This document shows positions 26,113-35,685 of a DNA stretch of 64,000 nt, one piece after another. Under the pieces are notes generated by a model. The model saw only the letters and a list, made by a program, of their open reading frames with translations. It did no database searches and had not been told where the DNA came from. How positions within the stretch are numbered: position 1 is the first letter of the stretch; every line of letters begins with the position of its first letter. Source of the stretch: Methylophilus glucosoxydans (GTDB lineage: Bacteria; Pseudomonadota; Gammaproteobacteria; Burkholderiales; Methylophilaceae); the NCBI RefSeq assembly GCF_042676145.1, contig NZ_JBHTJW010000001.1, forward strand, positions 1 to 64,000, read 5' to 3'. The translations under genes were made by a program, and so were the position numbers.

Positions 26113-27450
26113 TTAGTTTCTGCCATCCATCCCGCTGAGTTGTTTCACCATCGGATGCATGATGTATTTTTCCATAATCCCTATCATGCGGCCATCACCC
26201 TCTACTTTCCAGCGTGCGTCCTCAGGTAGTTTAGCGTTTTCGTTGGTAATTTCACTTTTCAGATGACTGAATGCCTGCGGTACTTTCTTGAGCAGATTAT
26301 TTAATCTGCGGGTGGCAGTGTCTCCACTTAACCCTAGTTTTTTACCGGTTTCGATAATATCTTCCCGTGTAATCTCTGAAAAAAACTTTTGCGTTTGGCC
26401 CAGTCTGATGGGGAAATCTGTTTTAGGCCAGCTAGCATGTTCTTTATCTATGGCTTGCGTCTCGTAAGCGGCTGTACTCAAAAGGTCATAACATGGTGAA
26501 ATTTGAATGCCATCGTGGGAAACCATGAAAGAGATGTTTTTGAGGTGGTTATCTCCGTTACCCATCAGAATGTTAAAGACTATCCAATCGAAAAACCATA
26601 GCCTTCCGACAGCCGGGACTGAAAGGCGCTGAGCTAACTTTGCAAGTGATTCAGTACTGGCTGCATCATATTTAAACACGCGGTCTATGTTGAGGAGTTG
26701 GCATCCATCAATCACATGGAGCCTGTCGACTCTGCCATCTTGATGTATGACCCTGTCAAAACGCTCAATGAGATACACCGGCTCTGGGCAAAATAGTCGA
26801 TATACTTTAGGCACATCCAATCCTGCCAGGTTTGCAACGCGCATGGTGAAGTACTCATTGATAACGGTCGACGGGTAGCGGGTTTTTTCTGGATGCTCAG
26901 GTTTTAAGATGTGTGTTGAGGCTGCCTTGCCATCTGGCTCATAAATTTCCCCATCTCGATAGATGACTGCTAGCTTATGTTGAGCACCGGCTAGGGACAT
27001 TTTCTTCGGTGAATCTGCGTTCAAGGGAATTCTGGGCATCGCTTTAATGCGATCAGATAGCTCTTTTAGGGAGAGCTTTCTCTTTCCTCCCTGTTCTGGA
27101 AGTACGCCCTCAGGAAGGAGCGTTAACGATCCCGCAGATTCTCGACCATAAGCTTCTAATAATCCAAACGCATCTTCTATGGCTACTTTGGCTTCCTTAG
27201 CTAGGATCGTTCGTAACGTTTCCTCAGGAAGCAAATTATCAAAATACCATTGCACAGGTCTTGTCGTGCTACCGTCAATGTGAATGCTGGGTTTGCCTTC
27301 AGCATCTACTCTGGGTAGATTTGGAGAAAGATCGTATCCCTTGTTATCCGTGGCCCAGGTATCTGTGTATTCAAACCTCCAGATATTGTCTTCAGCGACC
27401 AATGTGCCGACATGGGCATCGTTGATATAAGCGAGCAATATTCGCTTCAT
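26113..27450 (-). CDS. hipA: HipA-family serine/threonine kinase toxin
   Basis: HipA toxins are kinases; E. coli HipA phosphorylates GltX and causes growth arrest and persistence. The 445 residues show an N-terminal HipA_N domain (AYINDAHVGTLVAEDNIWRFEY), the ATP-binding SLAGAQHKLAV loop (about 150), the catalytic region LMGNGDNHLKNIS (about 305, Asp) and SPCYDLLSTAAY. The ATG overlaps the hipB stop by 4 nt (ATGA), the usual antitoxin-toxin coupling. All kinase motifs are intact, so it is probably functional. The substrate cannot be told from sequence. Confidence 0.93.
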   Translation of the reverse strand: MKRILLAYINDAHVGTLVAEDNIWRFEYTDTWATDNKGYDLSPNLPRVDAEGKPSIHIDGSTTRPVQWYFDNLLPEETLRTILAKEAKVAIEDAFGLLEAYGRESAGSLTLLPEGVLPEQGGKRKLSLKELSDRIKAMPRIPLNADSPKKMSLAGAQHKLAVIYRDGEIYEPDGKAASTHILKPEHPEKTRYPSTVINEYFTMRVANLAGLDVPKVYRLFCPEPVYLIERFDRVIHQDGRVDRLHVIDGCQLLNIDRVFKYDAASTESLAKLAQRLSVPAVGRLWFFDWIVFNILMGNGDNHLKNISFMVSHDGIQISPCYDLLSTAAYETQAIDKEHASWPKTDFPIRLGQTQKFFSEITREDIIETGKKLGLSGDTATRRLNNLLKKVPQAFSHLKSEITNENAKLPEDARWKVEGDGRMIGIMEKYIMHPMVKQLSGMDGRN

Positions 27451-27749
27451 TGAGTACCTTTTTGGGTCTTGCGTTGGCTGGGACGTACCAAGCCGTTCTG
27501 GTCACGAATCTTGCCCAGATAGGCTTCTGCAGAAGCTGGAACCTCGGCAGACAGTTTTATTCCCAGCTCTCCTAAAAGCCGCATGACTCTGCCGATTTGG
27601 GCGGTTTCTTTTCCGTATTCGACATCGCCCACGAAAACATGCCCCACGCCAGCAATACCAGCCAAATCATCCATACGAAGATTATTTGATTTGCGTGTAG
27701 CGCGAATGACTTCGCCCAAATCTGCTGGCGAGTTAATCGGAACCTTCAT
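27447..27749 (-). CDS. hipB: HipB-family antitoxin and autorepressor
   Basis: The 100-residue protein has a helix-turn-helix of Xre type (ADLGEVIRATRKSNNLRMDDLAGIAG..., residues about 7-62) and a basic C-terminal tail. HipB binds both HipA and its own promoter. I choose ATG 27749, which has GGAG 7 nt upstream, over an in-frame start 54 nt earlier. Three evenly spaced dyads lie just upstream, fitting cooperative autorepression by HipB or HipBA. Confidence 0.92.
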   Translation of the reverse strand: MKVPINSPADLGEVIRATRKSNNLRMDDLAGIAGVGHVFVGDVEYGKETAQIGRVMRLLGELGIKLSAEVPASAEAYLGKIRDQNGLVRPSQRKTQKGTQ

Positions 27750-27763
27750 GCGAATTCTCCAAA

Positions 27764-27891
27764 AATATATGATCGAATATATTCTATTCCAGATCTTTTT
27801 CAAAATAAAGGAATATATCGGAACGCATATATTTTATGATTTTAGAGAGGAAGAGATGAAAATATATCTCACCGAATATATTTTCATCTCT
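27764..27891. repeat. Three hipBA operator dyads, 49-bp period
   Basis: Dyad 1: AATATAT (27764-27770) GATCGA ATATATT (27777-27783). Dyad 2: AATATAT (27812-27818) CGGAACGC ATATATT (27827-27833). Dyad 3: AGAGATGAAAATATAT (27852-27867) CTCACCGA ATATATTTTCATCTCT (27876-27891), a perfect 16-bp inverted repeat. Centres are 27773.5, 27822.5 and 27871.5, so both intervals are exactly 49 bp. Dyads 2 and 3 have the 8-bp spacer of the E. coli HipB site (TATCC-N8-GGATA). HipB binding is inferred. Confidence 0.75.
27776..27803 (-). promoter_or_regulatory. hipBA promoter
   Basis: On the minus strand TTGAAA (27803-27798) and TATATT (27781-27776) are spaced by 16 bp. The -10 falls inside the first operator dyad and the -35 between the first and second, so operator binding would block polymerase. 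Confidence 0.65.
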
Positions 27892-27969
27892 GACTAAGCC
27901 TGAAAAATGGTAACGAAGTATTTATTTCCCACAACCAAATACGCTAAAGGCGTTGGTGCACCCAGCTAG

Positions 27970-28524
27970 CTAGCGAATCAGTGCCGACACGGCCTTGAAT
28001 TGTGCATGCGTGGCGCCTTGCATGGGCTCAAACAGCATGGATTCTGTATTGGTGATGATGCAACCGGCATTACGCATTCTCTCGATGCCATTGTTGCGGT
28101 TGGCCTCATTTCGTGAGATGACGGCATCTTCTACGATAAACACTTGTTTGCCTGCGGCCAGTGCATCTAGGGCGGTTTGTTGCACGCAAATATGGGTCTC
28201 CAGGCCGAACAGAACGACTTGCGGGGCGACGCTGACAGAGGACTCCTGAAAGCTGGACTCGTGCCAGGCGGAGAAGGCGAGTTTTGCGGTGCGAGGGGTG
28301 TAATCGGGCAAGAGGGTTTGCAGCGCGGGCAGGGTTGCGCCGAGTTTTTCCGGGTATTGTTCAGTCACCCAGAGCGGGATATTCAGGAGCTGGGCGCCTT
28401 GAATCAGGCGCTGGATGTTTTTGATGACGGCGGCCATGGGCTCAGGTTGCATCGCGTCACAGAGCCGGGTTTGTATATCAATCAGCATCCAAACGGCATC
28501 TGTGGTGGCAATGACTGGCTTCAT
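27970..28524 (-). CDS. Isochorismatase-family cysteine hydrolase
   Basis: This 184-residue cytoplasmic hydrolase belongs to the isochorismatase-like alpha/beta family. VWMLIDIQTRLC holds the catalytic Asp (about 16), a Lys lies in the central part, and GLETHICVQQTALDAL carries the nucleophilic Cys (about 113). It resembles the YcaC/hydrolase-of-unknown-substrate branch. It is the third gene after the methyltransferase-like gene and tolC on the same strand, 4 bp after the tolC stop, so it is likely co-transcribed. Substrate unknown. Confidence 0.85.
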   Translation of the reverse strand: MKPVIATTDAVWMLIDIQTRLCDAMQPEPMAAVIKNIQRLIQGAQLLNIPLWVTEQYPEKLGATLPALQTLLPDYTPRTAKLAFSAWHESSFQESSVSVAPQVVLFGLETHICVQQTALDALAAGKQVFIVEDAVISRNEANRNNGIERMRNAGCIITNTESMLFEPMQGATHAQFKAVSALIR

Positions 28525-28528
28525 GGGC

Positions 28529-29875
28529 TTATCTCTTGGCGAGTTGTTGGTCGATATCTTGCAGGTCGGCTTCGGAGACGATGCCGCTGGCGGTTTTGAG
28601 GCGAATGATATTCACCAGGTAGTTATAGCGGGCCTGCAATAAATCACGGTTGGCGCTGTAATATTGCTGCTGGGCGTTGAGTACATCTACGCTGGTGCGT
28701 ATGCCGACTTCGTAACCGAGCTTGGTGGAGTCGAGCTGGCTTTGGCTGCTCTTGAGCGCTTGCTCAAGCGCTTTTACCTGGGCGATGCTGGTGTTCAGGT
28801 TGAGGTAGGCGCGTTGGGTTTCCAGAGTGGTCTGGCGCATGACGTTTTGCAAGTCATCTAGGGCTTTTTGCCGATTGTAGGCGGCCTGGCGCACGCGTGA
28901 ATTCACGGCCCCCCCTTGATAGAGCGGCACAGAGACTTCCACGCCTATGCTGGCACTTTTCAGATCGGCACCAAACCCGTATTGGCCGCCATTGGCATAG
29001 CTGTCCTGATAGTTGGCGACGGCATCTACGGTGGGGTAATGCCCGGCGCGCGCGATTTCGATATCTTTTTCATTCACCTGTACCGTTTCTTGCTGAATCT
29101 GGATATTCAGGTTGCTGGCATGGGCGACCTCTTGCCATTCTTGCATGGGCTTGAGGCTGGGGCTGATCTGGATATCTTCGCGCACACTGGCTAGGCGTTC
29201 TGGCAATTTGCCGGTGATCGCCTGCAGGCTGCGTTTGGCAATATCAATGTCATTGAGTGCGGCCAGTTCTTGCGCCACGATCAGGTCATAGCGCGCTTGC
29301 GCTTCATTGACGTCGGTAATGGTGGTGGTGCCCACCTCAAAATTGGCCTTAGCCTGTTGCAGCTGGCGCTGAATGGCTTCTTTTTGCGCGGTGATCAGCA
29401 TGTTGCGGTCTTGCGCCAGCAGCACCTCAAAATAGGCCTGCGTGGTGCGTAACATCAGGTTTTGTTGCGCCAGGTGATATTGCTTGTCAGCGATGCTCAC
29501 CTGCACCTTGCTTTGGTCTATGCGCTCCAGGACTTCTTTGCGGAAAAGCGGTTGCCTGGCTTGTAGCTGTGCCTGATAAGCTTCGTAGTTGTTGCGCCCG
29601 CCGGGGAAGGGCGCCTGGCTACCGACGATTTTTAAATCGGTGCGGTTGGCATTCGCGCCCGCCGTGAAATTCACTGAAGGACGGTAGCCAGCTTTGGCCT
29701 GTTCTATGACTTCTTGCGCAGCCTGATTGGCACTGCCCGCCGAGGCCAGCACCGGATCACTGGCGAGGGCTTCCTGATACACGTCTACCAGGCTTTGCGC
29801 GGCAGCACTTGCGTGTGCTGACCACCACAGGCTGGCAATCAGCATCGCTACTCTCAAATAGGCAGGGCTAGGCAT
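28529..29875 (-). CDS. tolC: TolC-family outer-membrane efflux channel
   Basis: The 448-residue protein has a signal peptide (LIASLWWSAHASAAA) and two OEP repeats with the long coiled-coil helices of TolC trimers, for example LVDVYQEALASDPVL at the start and GIRTSVDVLNAQQQYYSANRDLLQARYNYL near the end. It forms the outer-membrane exit duct for RND and type I exporters. The RND/adaptor operon on the same strand about 0.9 kb upstream lacks its own outer-membrane factor, so TolC is the probable partner. It follows the methyltransferase-like gene by 24 bp. Confidence 0.95.
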   Translation of the reverse strand: MPSPAYLRVAMLIASLWWSAHASAAAQSLVDVYQEALASDPVLASAGSANQAAQEVIEQAKAGYRPSVNFTAGANANRTDLKIVGSQAPFPGGRNNYEAYQAQLQARQPLFRKEVLERIDQSKVQVSIADKQYHLAQQNLMLRTTQAYFEVLLAQDRNMLITAQKEAIQRQLQQAKANFEVGTTTITDVNEAQARYDLIVAQELAALNDIDIAKRSLQAITGKLPERLASVREDIQISPSLKPMQEWQEVAHASNLNIQIQQETVQVNEKDIEIARAGHYPTVDAVANYQDSYANGGQYGFGADLKSASIGVEVSVPLYQGGAVNSRVRQAAYNRQKALDDLQNVMRQTTLETQRAYLNLNTSIAQVKALEQALKSSQSQLDSTKLGYEVGIRTSVDVLNAQQQYYSANRDLLQARYNYLVNIIRLKTASGIVSEADLQDIDQQLAKR

Positions 29876-29899
29876 AGGGCATTAAACAGATATGAGGTG

Positions 29900-30556
29900 T
29901 TAAAAAGTAAAGGCCAGGGCCTGGGGGGCGTTTTGCATTTCAGTCAGGCTGGTTTCAAACAGCACGTCTTGTTTGAAGCTGTGCTCGGCCAGACGTTGTA
30001 CCAGCGTCGCCTGCATGACCGGGGCTTTGCCCAGCACGATGAGCATGCGGCCACCAATGCTCAACTGGTAGCGCACGCCTTCGGGCTCAACCGGGCTGGA
30101 GGCGGTAAATACGATGGCGTCATAAGGGGCTTTAGCTTCATAGCCATTGTGACCATCGGCCTCAATCAGCTGTACATTCTGGATGCCTTGTTTGGCCAGA
30201 TTTTTCGCGGTCAGCGCGCACAGCTCCGGGAAAATCTCCAGCGCAGTGACTTGTGCGCAGTGTTGCGCCATCAGTGCGGCCAGATGGCCGCTGCCAGCGC
30301 CGACCAGTAGCACTTTGTCTTTGGCTTGCAGTTGCAGCGCTTGCAAAAAACGCCCTTCGATTTTTGGGCTCAGCATGTGCTGACCCATGTCCAGCGGGAT
30401 TTCAATATCGGCAAACGCCAGGCCACGGTAGGCGTCTGGCACAAATGCTTCACGCGGCGTGTTGCTCAGCGTGGCCAATACTTGCGGGTCCAGCACCTCC
30501 CAGGTGCGGATTTGTTGCTCAATCATGTTAAAACGTGCGGTTGCCTGGTCTGTCAT
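29900..30556 (-). CDS. Protein-L-isoaspartate O-methyltransferase-like protein
   Basis: The 218-residue Rossmann methyltransferase has the PCMT-family start (ARFNMIEQQIRTWEVLDPQVL), the SAM loop VLLVGAGSGHLAALMA and the late IGGRMLIVLG strand. This shorter type directly upstream of tolC is common in betaproteobacteria. Some PCMT active-site residues look different (MGQHMLSPKIEG in place of the usual GQTISxPxx), so isoaspartate repair activity is uncertain. Confidence 0.85.
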   Translation of the reverse strand: MTDQATARFNMIEQQIRTWEVLDPQVLATLSNTPREAFVPDAYRGLAFADIEIPLDMGQHMLSPKIEGRFLQALQLQAKDKVLLVGAGSGHLAALMAQHCAQVTALEIFPELCALTAKNLAKQGIQNVQLIEADGHNGYEAKAPYDAIVFTASSPVEPEGVRYQLSIGGRMLIVLGKAPVMQATLVQRLAEHSFKQDVLFETSLTEMQNAPQALAFTF

Positions 30557-30740
30557 TTTTGAATCCCACTATCCGGTTAAAGAGAAAAAACATTATAGGG
30601 CACTTCTATTCATTCAACTTTCGTTGCGATACTGCGTTGCGCATAAAAAATTGCGCCTTACCTATTCCATCTATGCGGCGTCGAAATTTTTTAATCGCGC
30701 CTTGTCTGGCTGAGCCATTTGCATGCATAGCAGCGCCCTT

Positions 30741-33700
30741 TTATTGATTGCGCCATGATTGCATGGTTCTGTCGGTCAAACGGGCCCAGAACGCATACAG
30801 TGCCGGCACAAACAAAATGGTCAGCAAGGTGGCGGCGGCCAGCCCGCCCATAATCGCGACTGCCATCGGCCCAAAGAACACGCTGCGCGTCAGCGGAATC
30901 ATGGCCAGAATGGCCGCAGCGGCCGTGAGTACAATCGGCCGGAAGCGGCGCACGGTCGATTGCACCACCGCTTGCTCCAGCGAGGCGCCCTCGGCAATGT
31001 CCTGATTGATCTGGTCGACCAGAATGACAGAGTTACGCATGATCATGCCGGAGAGCGCAATGCTGCCCAGCATGGCGACAAAGCCAAACGGCATATTAAA
31101 AATCAGCAGGGCAAAGCTAATGCCTATCATGCCCAAGGGCGCGGTCAATACCACCAGAAAGACATTAGCCAAGCTGCGCAGTTGCAGCATCAGCAACGTG
31201 AATACAGCGGCTAAAAACAGCGGGACGCCTTTAACCACCGAGCTAGCGCCTTTGGCGGACTCTTCAATCGCGCCACCGGTTTCTACCGTGACGCCTGCCG
31301 GCAAGTGCTGCAAAATCGGGGCAATGGCTTGTTGCACCTGGCCGGAGACCACCGGTGCCTGCATTTTGCCGCGCAAATGCGCACGCACCGTGAGCGAAGG
31401 CACGCGGTTGCGACGCCAGATCACGCCTTCTTCAAACCCATATTCAATGGTGGCCACTTGCGCCAGCGGCACGCGCTCGCCATTCTGGCTTAATACGGTT
31501 AATTGGCCGATTTGCGACAGTTGCGCATGCTCATCGACCGGACTTCGCATGACCAGGTCTATGCGCTCATTTGCCTCCCTGAACTCGCTGACCACCTGTT
31601 CGTAATACTGCGTGTTGAGTAACTGCGCGATGTCTGGTGTATTGATGCCGAGCAGGCGTGCCTTGTGCTGGTCCACCTCAATGTGGATCACTTTGCTCGG
31701 TTCTTCCCAGCCCAGTTGCACATTGATCAGGTGCGGGTTGGCACGCATCGCGTCTGCAATCTGGTGCGCCACCTCACGGATCGCTTTCAGGTTTTTGCCG
31801 TCGACGCGGAACTGCACCGGAAAGCCGACGGGTGGCCCATTTTCCAGCCGCAATACCGAGGCGCGGAGTTGTGGAAAATCGTGTTGAAACAAGTTCAGCA
31901 GATCTGTGCGCAAGGCTTCACGCTGTTGCAGGTCTTTAGTCAAAATCACCAGTTGGGCAAAGGCGCGGTGTGGCAATTGCACGTCTAGCGGCAAGTAGTA
32001 GCGGGGTGCACCTGAGCCCAGGTAGGACACGACATTCTCCACCTTGCCATGTTTTGCTTGCCAATCGTTGAGCCAGCGCTCGAGTTTGGTCACGGCCGCT
32101 TCGGTGGACTGGTCGCTGGCATTCTCGGCCAGACGCAAATCGACCACGATTTCGAGGCGGGTCGAGTCGGGGAAAAACTGTTGCTGTACTTTGCCAAAAC
32201 TCAGCATGGCCACCACAAACAAGGCAATGGTTGCCAGAATCACCAGGCCCTTATGCTGGACACACCAGCTGACCGTACCTTGCATGCGCTGGTAAAACGG
32301 CGTGGCATACAGTGTCTCTTCGTTGTGAGCGCTCGCTTCTTGATCATCGCTTTTAAAGCCTAATTTATGCTTGAGCCGGCGCCAGAGTGAAGGTTGGGCA
32401 TGTGCGGCGGCATCTGGCAGCAAGTGATAGCCTAAAAAGGGCACCACAATCACCGCGGCAATCCAGGACAGACTCAGTGCAATGGCCGAGACCTGGAAGA
32501 TGGAGCGGGTATATTCGCCGGTTGAGGAGACCGCAGTGGCAATCGGCAGAAAGCCTGCCACTGTAACCAGCGTGCCGGTCAGCATGGGCATGGCGGTGGA
32601 GGTGAAGGCAAACGAAGCGGCTTGCATACGCTCCCAGCCTTGTTCCATTTTGGCCGCCATCATTTCGACAGCAATAATCGCATCATCGACCAGCAAGCCT
32701 AGCGCTAAAATCAGTGCGCCCAGCGAAATTTTGTGCAGGCCAATCTGAAACCAGTCCATGAGCAGAAATGTCCCGGCCAGCACAATCGGGATGGCGACGG
32801 CGACCACAATGCCGGTCCGCCAGCCCAGGGAGAGCAAGCTCACCGCCAGCACAATCAGCAAGGCTTCAATGAGGGAGCGGACAAAATCATGCACCGAGTG
32901 TTGCACGATCTCGGGCTGCGAGGTGACCAGATGCAATTGCACGCCGACCGGTAATTGTGTTTGCACGCTGCGTATGGTGCTTTGCATGGCCTTGCCCAAG
33001 GCAATGACGTCACCGCCGGCCTGCATGCTGACCCCGATCAGCAAGGTGGGCGTGCCGTTGAAGTGAATGCGCTCTGCCGGCGGGTTGGCATAGCCGCGTT
33101 TAATGGTGGCAATCTCGCCCAGCCTCAGGTTCTGATTCCCTGCCCGAATGGGAAACTGGCGTAAATTCTCTAGTGTTTGCAAGCGACCACTGACATCCAG
33201 GCGGATTCTTTCCGGGCCTGCATCGAAGGTCCCGGCACCAACGACACTGTTTTGCTGTTGCAGGATTTGCACCAGTTGTGCCGGCGTGATGCCCAGTGAA
33301 GTGAGTTTTTGATTGGAAATTTCGATGATGATTTTTTGTGGTTGCTCACCAAACAAATCAACTTTTTCCACATCGGGTAGTTTGAGCAGACGCGCTCTTA
33401 CCCACTCGGCTTGTCTTTTCAGTTGTTGCGGGGTGAGGCCGTCGGCGGTGATGGCATACATGCTGCCATAGACGTCGCTGAACTCATCGTTAAAGGTCAG
33501 GCTTTGCAGGTCACGTGGAAAGGTGTGGCGGATGTCGCCAATTTTTTTGCGTACCTGATACCAGAGCTCGGGGATTTTTTCGGAGAAGGTATTATCGCGG
33601 ATGACAATAAACACCACCGACTCACCCGGGCGCGAATAGCTGCTGGTGTAATCGATGGACGGGATTTCTTGCAGTTTTTCTTCAATTTTATCTGTGATCT

Positions 33701-33941
33701 GCTGCTCAACCTCTTGCGCAGAGGCGCCCGGCCAGCTGGCGCGCACCAGCATGACTTTAAAGGTAAAGGGCGGGTCTTCAGATTGCCCGAGGTGGGTATA
33801 GGCAAAGCTGCCGGCGAGCAAGGTCAGCAAAATGAAATACAGCACCAGGGCCTGGTTTTTGAGGGCCCAGGTCGAGAGGTTAAAACGCTGCGACAGCGAA
33901 GGGCTGTCGGCTTTATGCGCTGGGGTAGTGTGTTCGCTCAT
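30741..33941 (-). CDS. Efflux RND transporter permease
   Basis: This 1066-residue AcrB/MexF-type inner-membrane proton antiporter has the expected 12 membrane helices, with TM1 after the N-terminal cytoplasmic tail, large periplasmic loops after TM1 and TM7, and the TM4 region LGALILALGLLVDDAIIAVEMM carrying the proton-relay Asp pair. It is translationally coupled to the adaptor gene (ATG overlaps the adaptor stop). It resembles the multidrug branch (hydrophobic/amphiphilic efflux) rather than the heavy-metal CzcA branch. Substrates are unknown. Confidence 0.95.
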   Translation of the reverse strand: MSEHTTPAHKADSPSLSQRFNLSTWALKNQALVLYFILLTLLAGSFAYTHLGQSEDPPFTFKVMLVRASWPGASAQEVEQQITDKIEEKLQEIPSIDYTSSYSRPGESVVFIVIRDNTFSEKIPELWYQVRKKIGDIRHTFPRDLQSLTFNDEFSDVYGSMYAITADGLTPQQLKRQAEWVRARLLKLPDVEKVDLFGEQPQKIIIEISNQKLTSLGITPAQLVQILQQQNSVVGAGTFDAGPERIRLDVSGRLQTLENLRQFPIRAGNQNLRLGEIATIKRGYANPPAERIHFNGTPTLLIGVSMQAGGDVIALGKAMQSTIRSVQTQLPVGVQLHLVTSQPEIVQHSVHDFVRSLIEALLIVLAVSLLSLGWRTGIVVAVAIPIVLAGTFLLMDWFQIGLHKISLGALILALGLLVDDAIIAVEMMAAKMEQGWERMQAASFAFTSTAMPMLTGTLVTVAGFLPIATAVSSTGEYTRSIFQVSAIALSLSWIAAVIVVPFLGYHLLPDAAAHAQPSLWRRLKHKLGFKSDDQEASAHNEETLYATPFYQRMQGTVSWCVQHKGLVILATIALFVVAMLSFGKVQQQFFPDSTRLEIVVDLRLAENASDQSTEAAVTKLERWLNDWQAKHGKVENVVSYLGSGAPRYYLPLDVQLPHRAFAQLVILTKDLQQREALRTDLLNLFQHDFPQLRASVLRLENGPPVGFPVQFRVDGKNLKAIREVAHQIADAMRANPHLINVQLGWEEPSKVIHIEVDQHKARLLGINTPDIAQLLNTQYYEQVVSEFREANERIDLVMRSPVDEHAQLSQIGQLTVLSQNGERVPLAQVATIEYGFEEGVIWRRNRVPSLTVRAHLRGKMQAPVVSGQVQQAIAPILQHLPAGVTVETGGAIEESAKGASSVVKGVPLFLAAVFTLLMLQLRSLANVFLVVLTAPLGMIGISFALLIFNMPFGFVAMLGSIALSGMIMRNSVILVDQINQDIAEGASLEQAVVQSTVRRFRPIVLTAAAAILAMIPLTRSVFFGPMAVAIMGGLAAATLLTILFVPALYAFWARLTDRTMQSWRNQ

Positions 33942-35026
33942 TAGCGCAATACCTCCGGGCCAGGGGTGACGGCCTGCACGCGCATGCCCTCTGTCAGGGT
34001 ATGCACGCCGATGGTGGCAATGGTCTCGTTGGCTTGCAAGCCCGAGGTGATTTCTACGCCCGCTTCAGTGACGTTGCCGGTGGTCACCGCACGTCGATGC
34101 GCCTGCTGTTGCGCATCGATCACCCAGACGCTGGGGTGGTCGGCAAATTGGGTGACCGCCGTGCTCGGGACCAAGATAGTTTGCCTGGCTGCACCTGATA
34201 AAAAGCGCACGTCTGCGGTCATGCCCAGTTTGACTTTGGCATCAGCATCCAGCAACTGGATGCGCAGATCGAAGGCGTGGGTCTGGCTATTGGCTGCCGG
34301 CGCAATTTCGCGAATACGGCCCTGATAGGCGTGGGGCAGGCCCTGCAGCGTTACGCTGGCCTGATCACCGGGGTGCAGGGTATCAATCACGGTTTCGGGG
34401 ACGGCAATCTGGATTTCCAGCGTTTGCAAGTCGTAAATCCGGGCAATGGTTTGTCCGGCTGCCACCACCTGTCCCGGCTCGGCCTGTATCATGCCGATGG
34501 CACCGCTACGGTCTGCCAGCAGTTGGGTGTAGCCTGTTTGATGCTGGCTGACTGCGGCTTGCGATTTGGCCTGCTCTAGCCTGGCTGCACTGGTTTTCAC
34601 TTGTGTCTCGTAGCTATCCAGGGCCGATTTTGAAATAAATTGCTGGCGGTAAAGTTGCTGGCGTCTGGCCAGCTCAGTTTGCGCCAGCGCCAGGTTGGCC
34701 TGTGCGGTTTGCACTTCGGCGCTGGCCGATTGGGCATTCAAACGGGTATCGCTCGGATCCAGTTGCGCAATGAGTTGGCCTTTTTTAACCAGCTCACCAA
34801 CATTGACGGCACGCGTAATGATTTTGCCGCTAATTCTGAAGCCAATATTCGACTCATAGCGCGACTTCACTTCGCCGGTGTAGCGGGCGGTGGTTGCGAC
34901 TGCGCTGTCTGCGATGGTCATCACCCACACCGGGCGAGGCGCAGCTGGCGCCTCTGTCTCAGGTTGGCAGCCGCTCAATACGGTCATGAGGGCCAGGCTG
35001 TATAAATAAAGGCGAGCGTTATTCAT
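33941..35026 (-). CDS. RND efflux periplasmic adaptor (HlyD family lipoprotein)
   Basis: The 361-residue protein has a lipoprotein signal (LMTVLSGCQ, Cys about 20) and the membrane-fusion layout: beta-barrel and lipoyl half-motifs around a helical hairpin (about 95-165). GRIREIAPAANSQTHAFDLRIQL is the barrel signature. It bridges the RND pump and an outer-membrane channel. Its start overlaps the tetR stop by 8 nt, so tetR-adaptor-pump is one operon. Confidence 0.94.
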   Translation of the reverse strand: MNNARLYLYSLALMTVLSGCQPETEAPAAPRPVWVMTIADSAVATTARYTGEVKSRYESNIGFRISGKIITRAVNVGELVKKGQLIAQLDPSDTRLNAQSASAEVQTAQANLALAQTELARRQQLYRQQFISKSALDSYETQVKTSAARLEQAKSQAAVSQHQTGYTQLLADRSGAIGMIQAEPGQVVAAGQTIARIYDLQTLEIQIAVPETVIDTLHPGDQASVTLQGLPHAYQGRIREIAPAANSQTHAFDLRIQLLDADAKVKLGMTADVRFLSGAARQTILVPSTAVTQFADHPSVWVIDAQQQAHRRAVTTGNVTEAGVEITSGLQANETIATIGVHTLTEGMRVQAVTPGPEVLR

Positions 35027-35657
35027 GGGTAGGGGCTTTCAAAAAACCATTCGTCCACATCTGTACCATGGCCTGCATGCGCGATTCTAGAGGCCGCCAG
35101 TTGACCCAGGTGTCATGGCACATATTGATTTGTAAGGCGCAGAGACCATGCATGGCGGACCATACCGTCTGCGCAATCAGCACCGGGTCAGTCAGTGTCG
35201 GCCGGAAGATGCCTGCCTGCCAGGCGCTGGTCACCACTTCAATCAGCTGCGCGTAAGCATCCTGCTCCGGGTTGTGACGCTCGATGCTGGACAGTTCCGG
35301 TGCCAAAGGCGGATGAGGCGTCATGAACATCATGCGGTAGTGATTGGGATACTTCAGTGCAAACTCGATGTAGTGTTGGCCAAATTGCAAAAATCGCTGC
35401 AAGGGGTCGCTGATTTCAAAGGTGCTTTTGAGTGCCTGCGCCAGTTTGAGGAAGTCGGCATCGACCACCGCCCGGATCAGGGCTTCTTTGTCACTGAAAT
35501 ACAGATAGAGGCTGGTGGCGGTATAGCCTACCCGTTGGGCGACCGCGCGCATGGTGACCGCTTCTATCCCCTGGTGAATAAACAGTTCGCGGGCAGCATC
35601 CATGATCAGCATCCTGATCGCTTGCTTCTCGACTTCTGTCTTAACCTTGGGGGGCAT
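35019..35657 (-). CDS. TetR-family regulator of the RND operon
   Basis: The 212-residue protein has an N-terminal TetR helix-turn-helix (ARELFIHQGIEAVTMRAVAQRVGYTATSLYLYFSDKEALI, residues about 18-58) and a helical ligand domain ending in NGFLKAP. It heads the operon and probably represses it through the dyad at 35686-35698. Inducer unknown. Confidence 0.93.
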   Translation of the reverse strand: MPPKVKTEVEKQAIRMLIMDAARELFIHQGIEAVTMRAVAQRVGYTATSLYLYFSDKEALIRAVVDADFLKLAQALKSTFEISDPLQRFLQFGQHYIEFALKYPNHYRMMFMTPHPPLAPELSSIERHNPEQDAYAQLIEVVTSAWQAGIFRPTLTDPVLIAQTVWSAMHGLCALQINMCHDTWVNWRPLESRMQAMVQMWTNGFLKAPTHE

Positions 35658-35685
35658 GGCTGACCAATGAAATTAAATGTAACGA

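Noticed and set aside
23097..27969. Attachment-site repeats bounding the defence/hipBA region
   Set aside because: I looked for direct repeats at both edges and for an integrase or transposase and saw none; island borders are only suggested by base composition.
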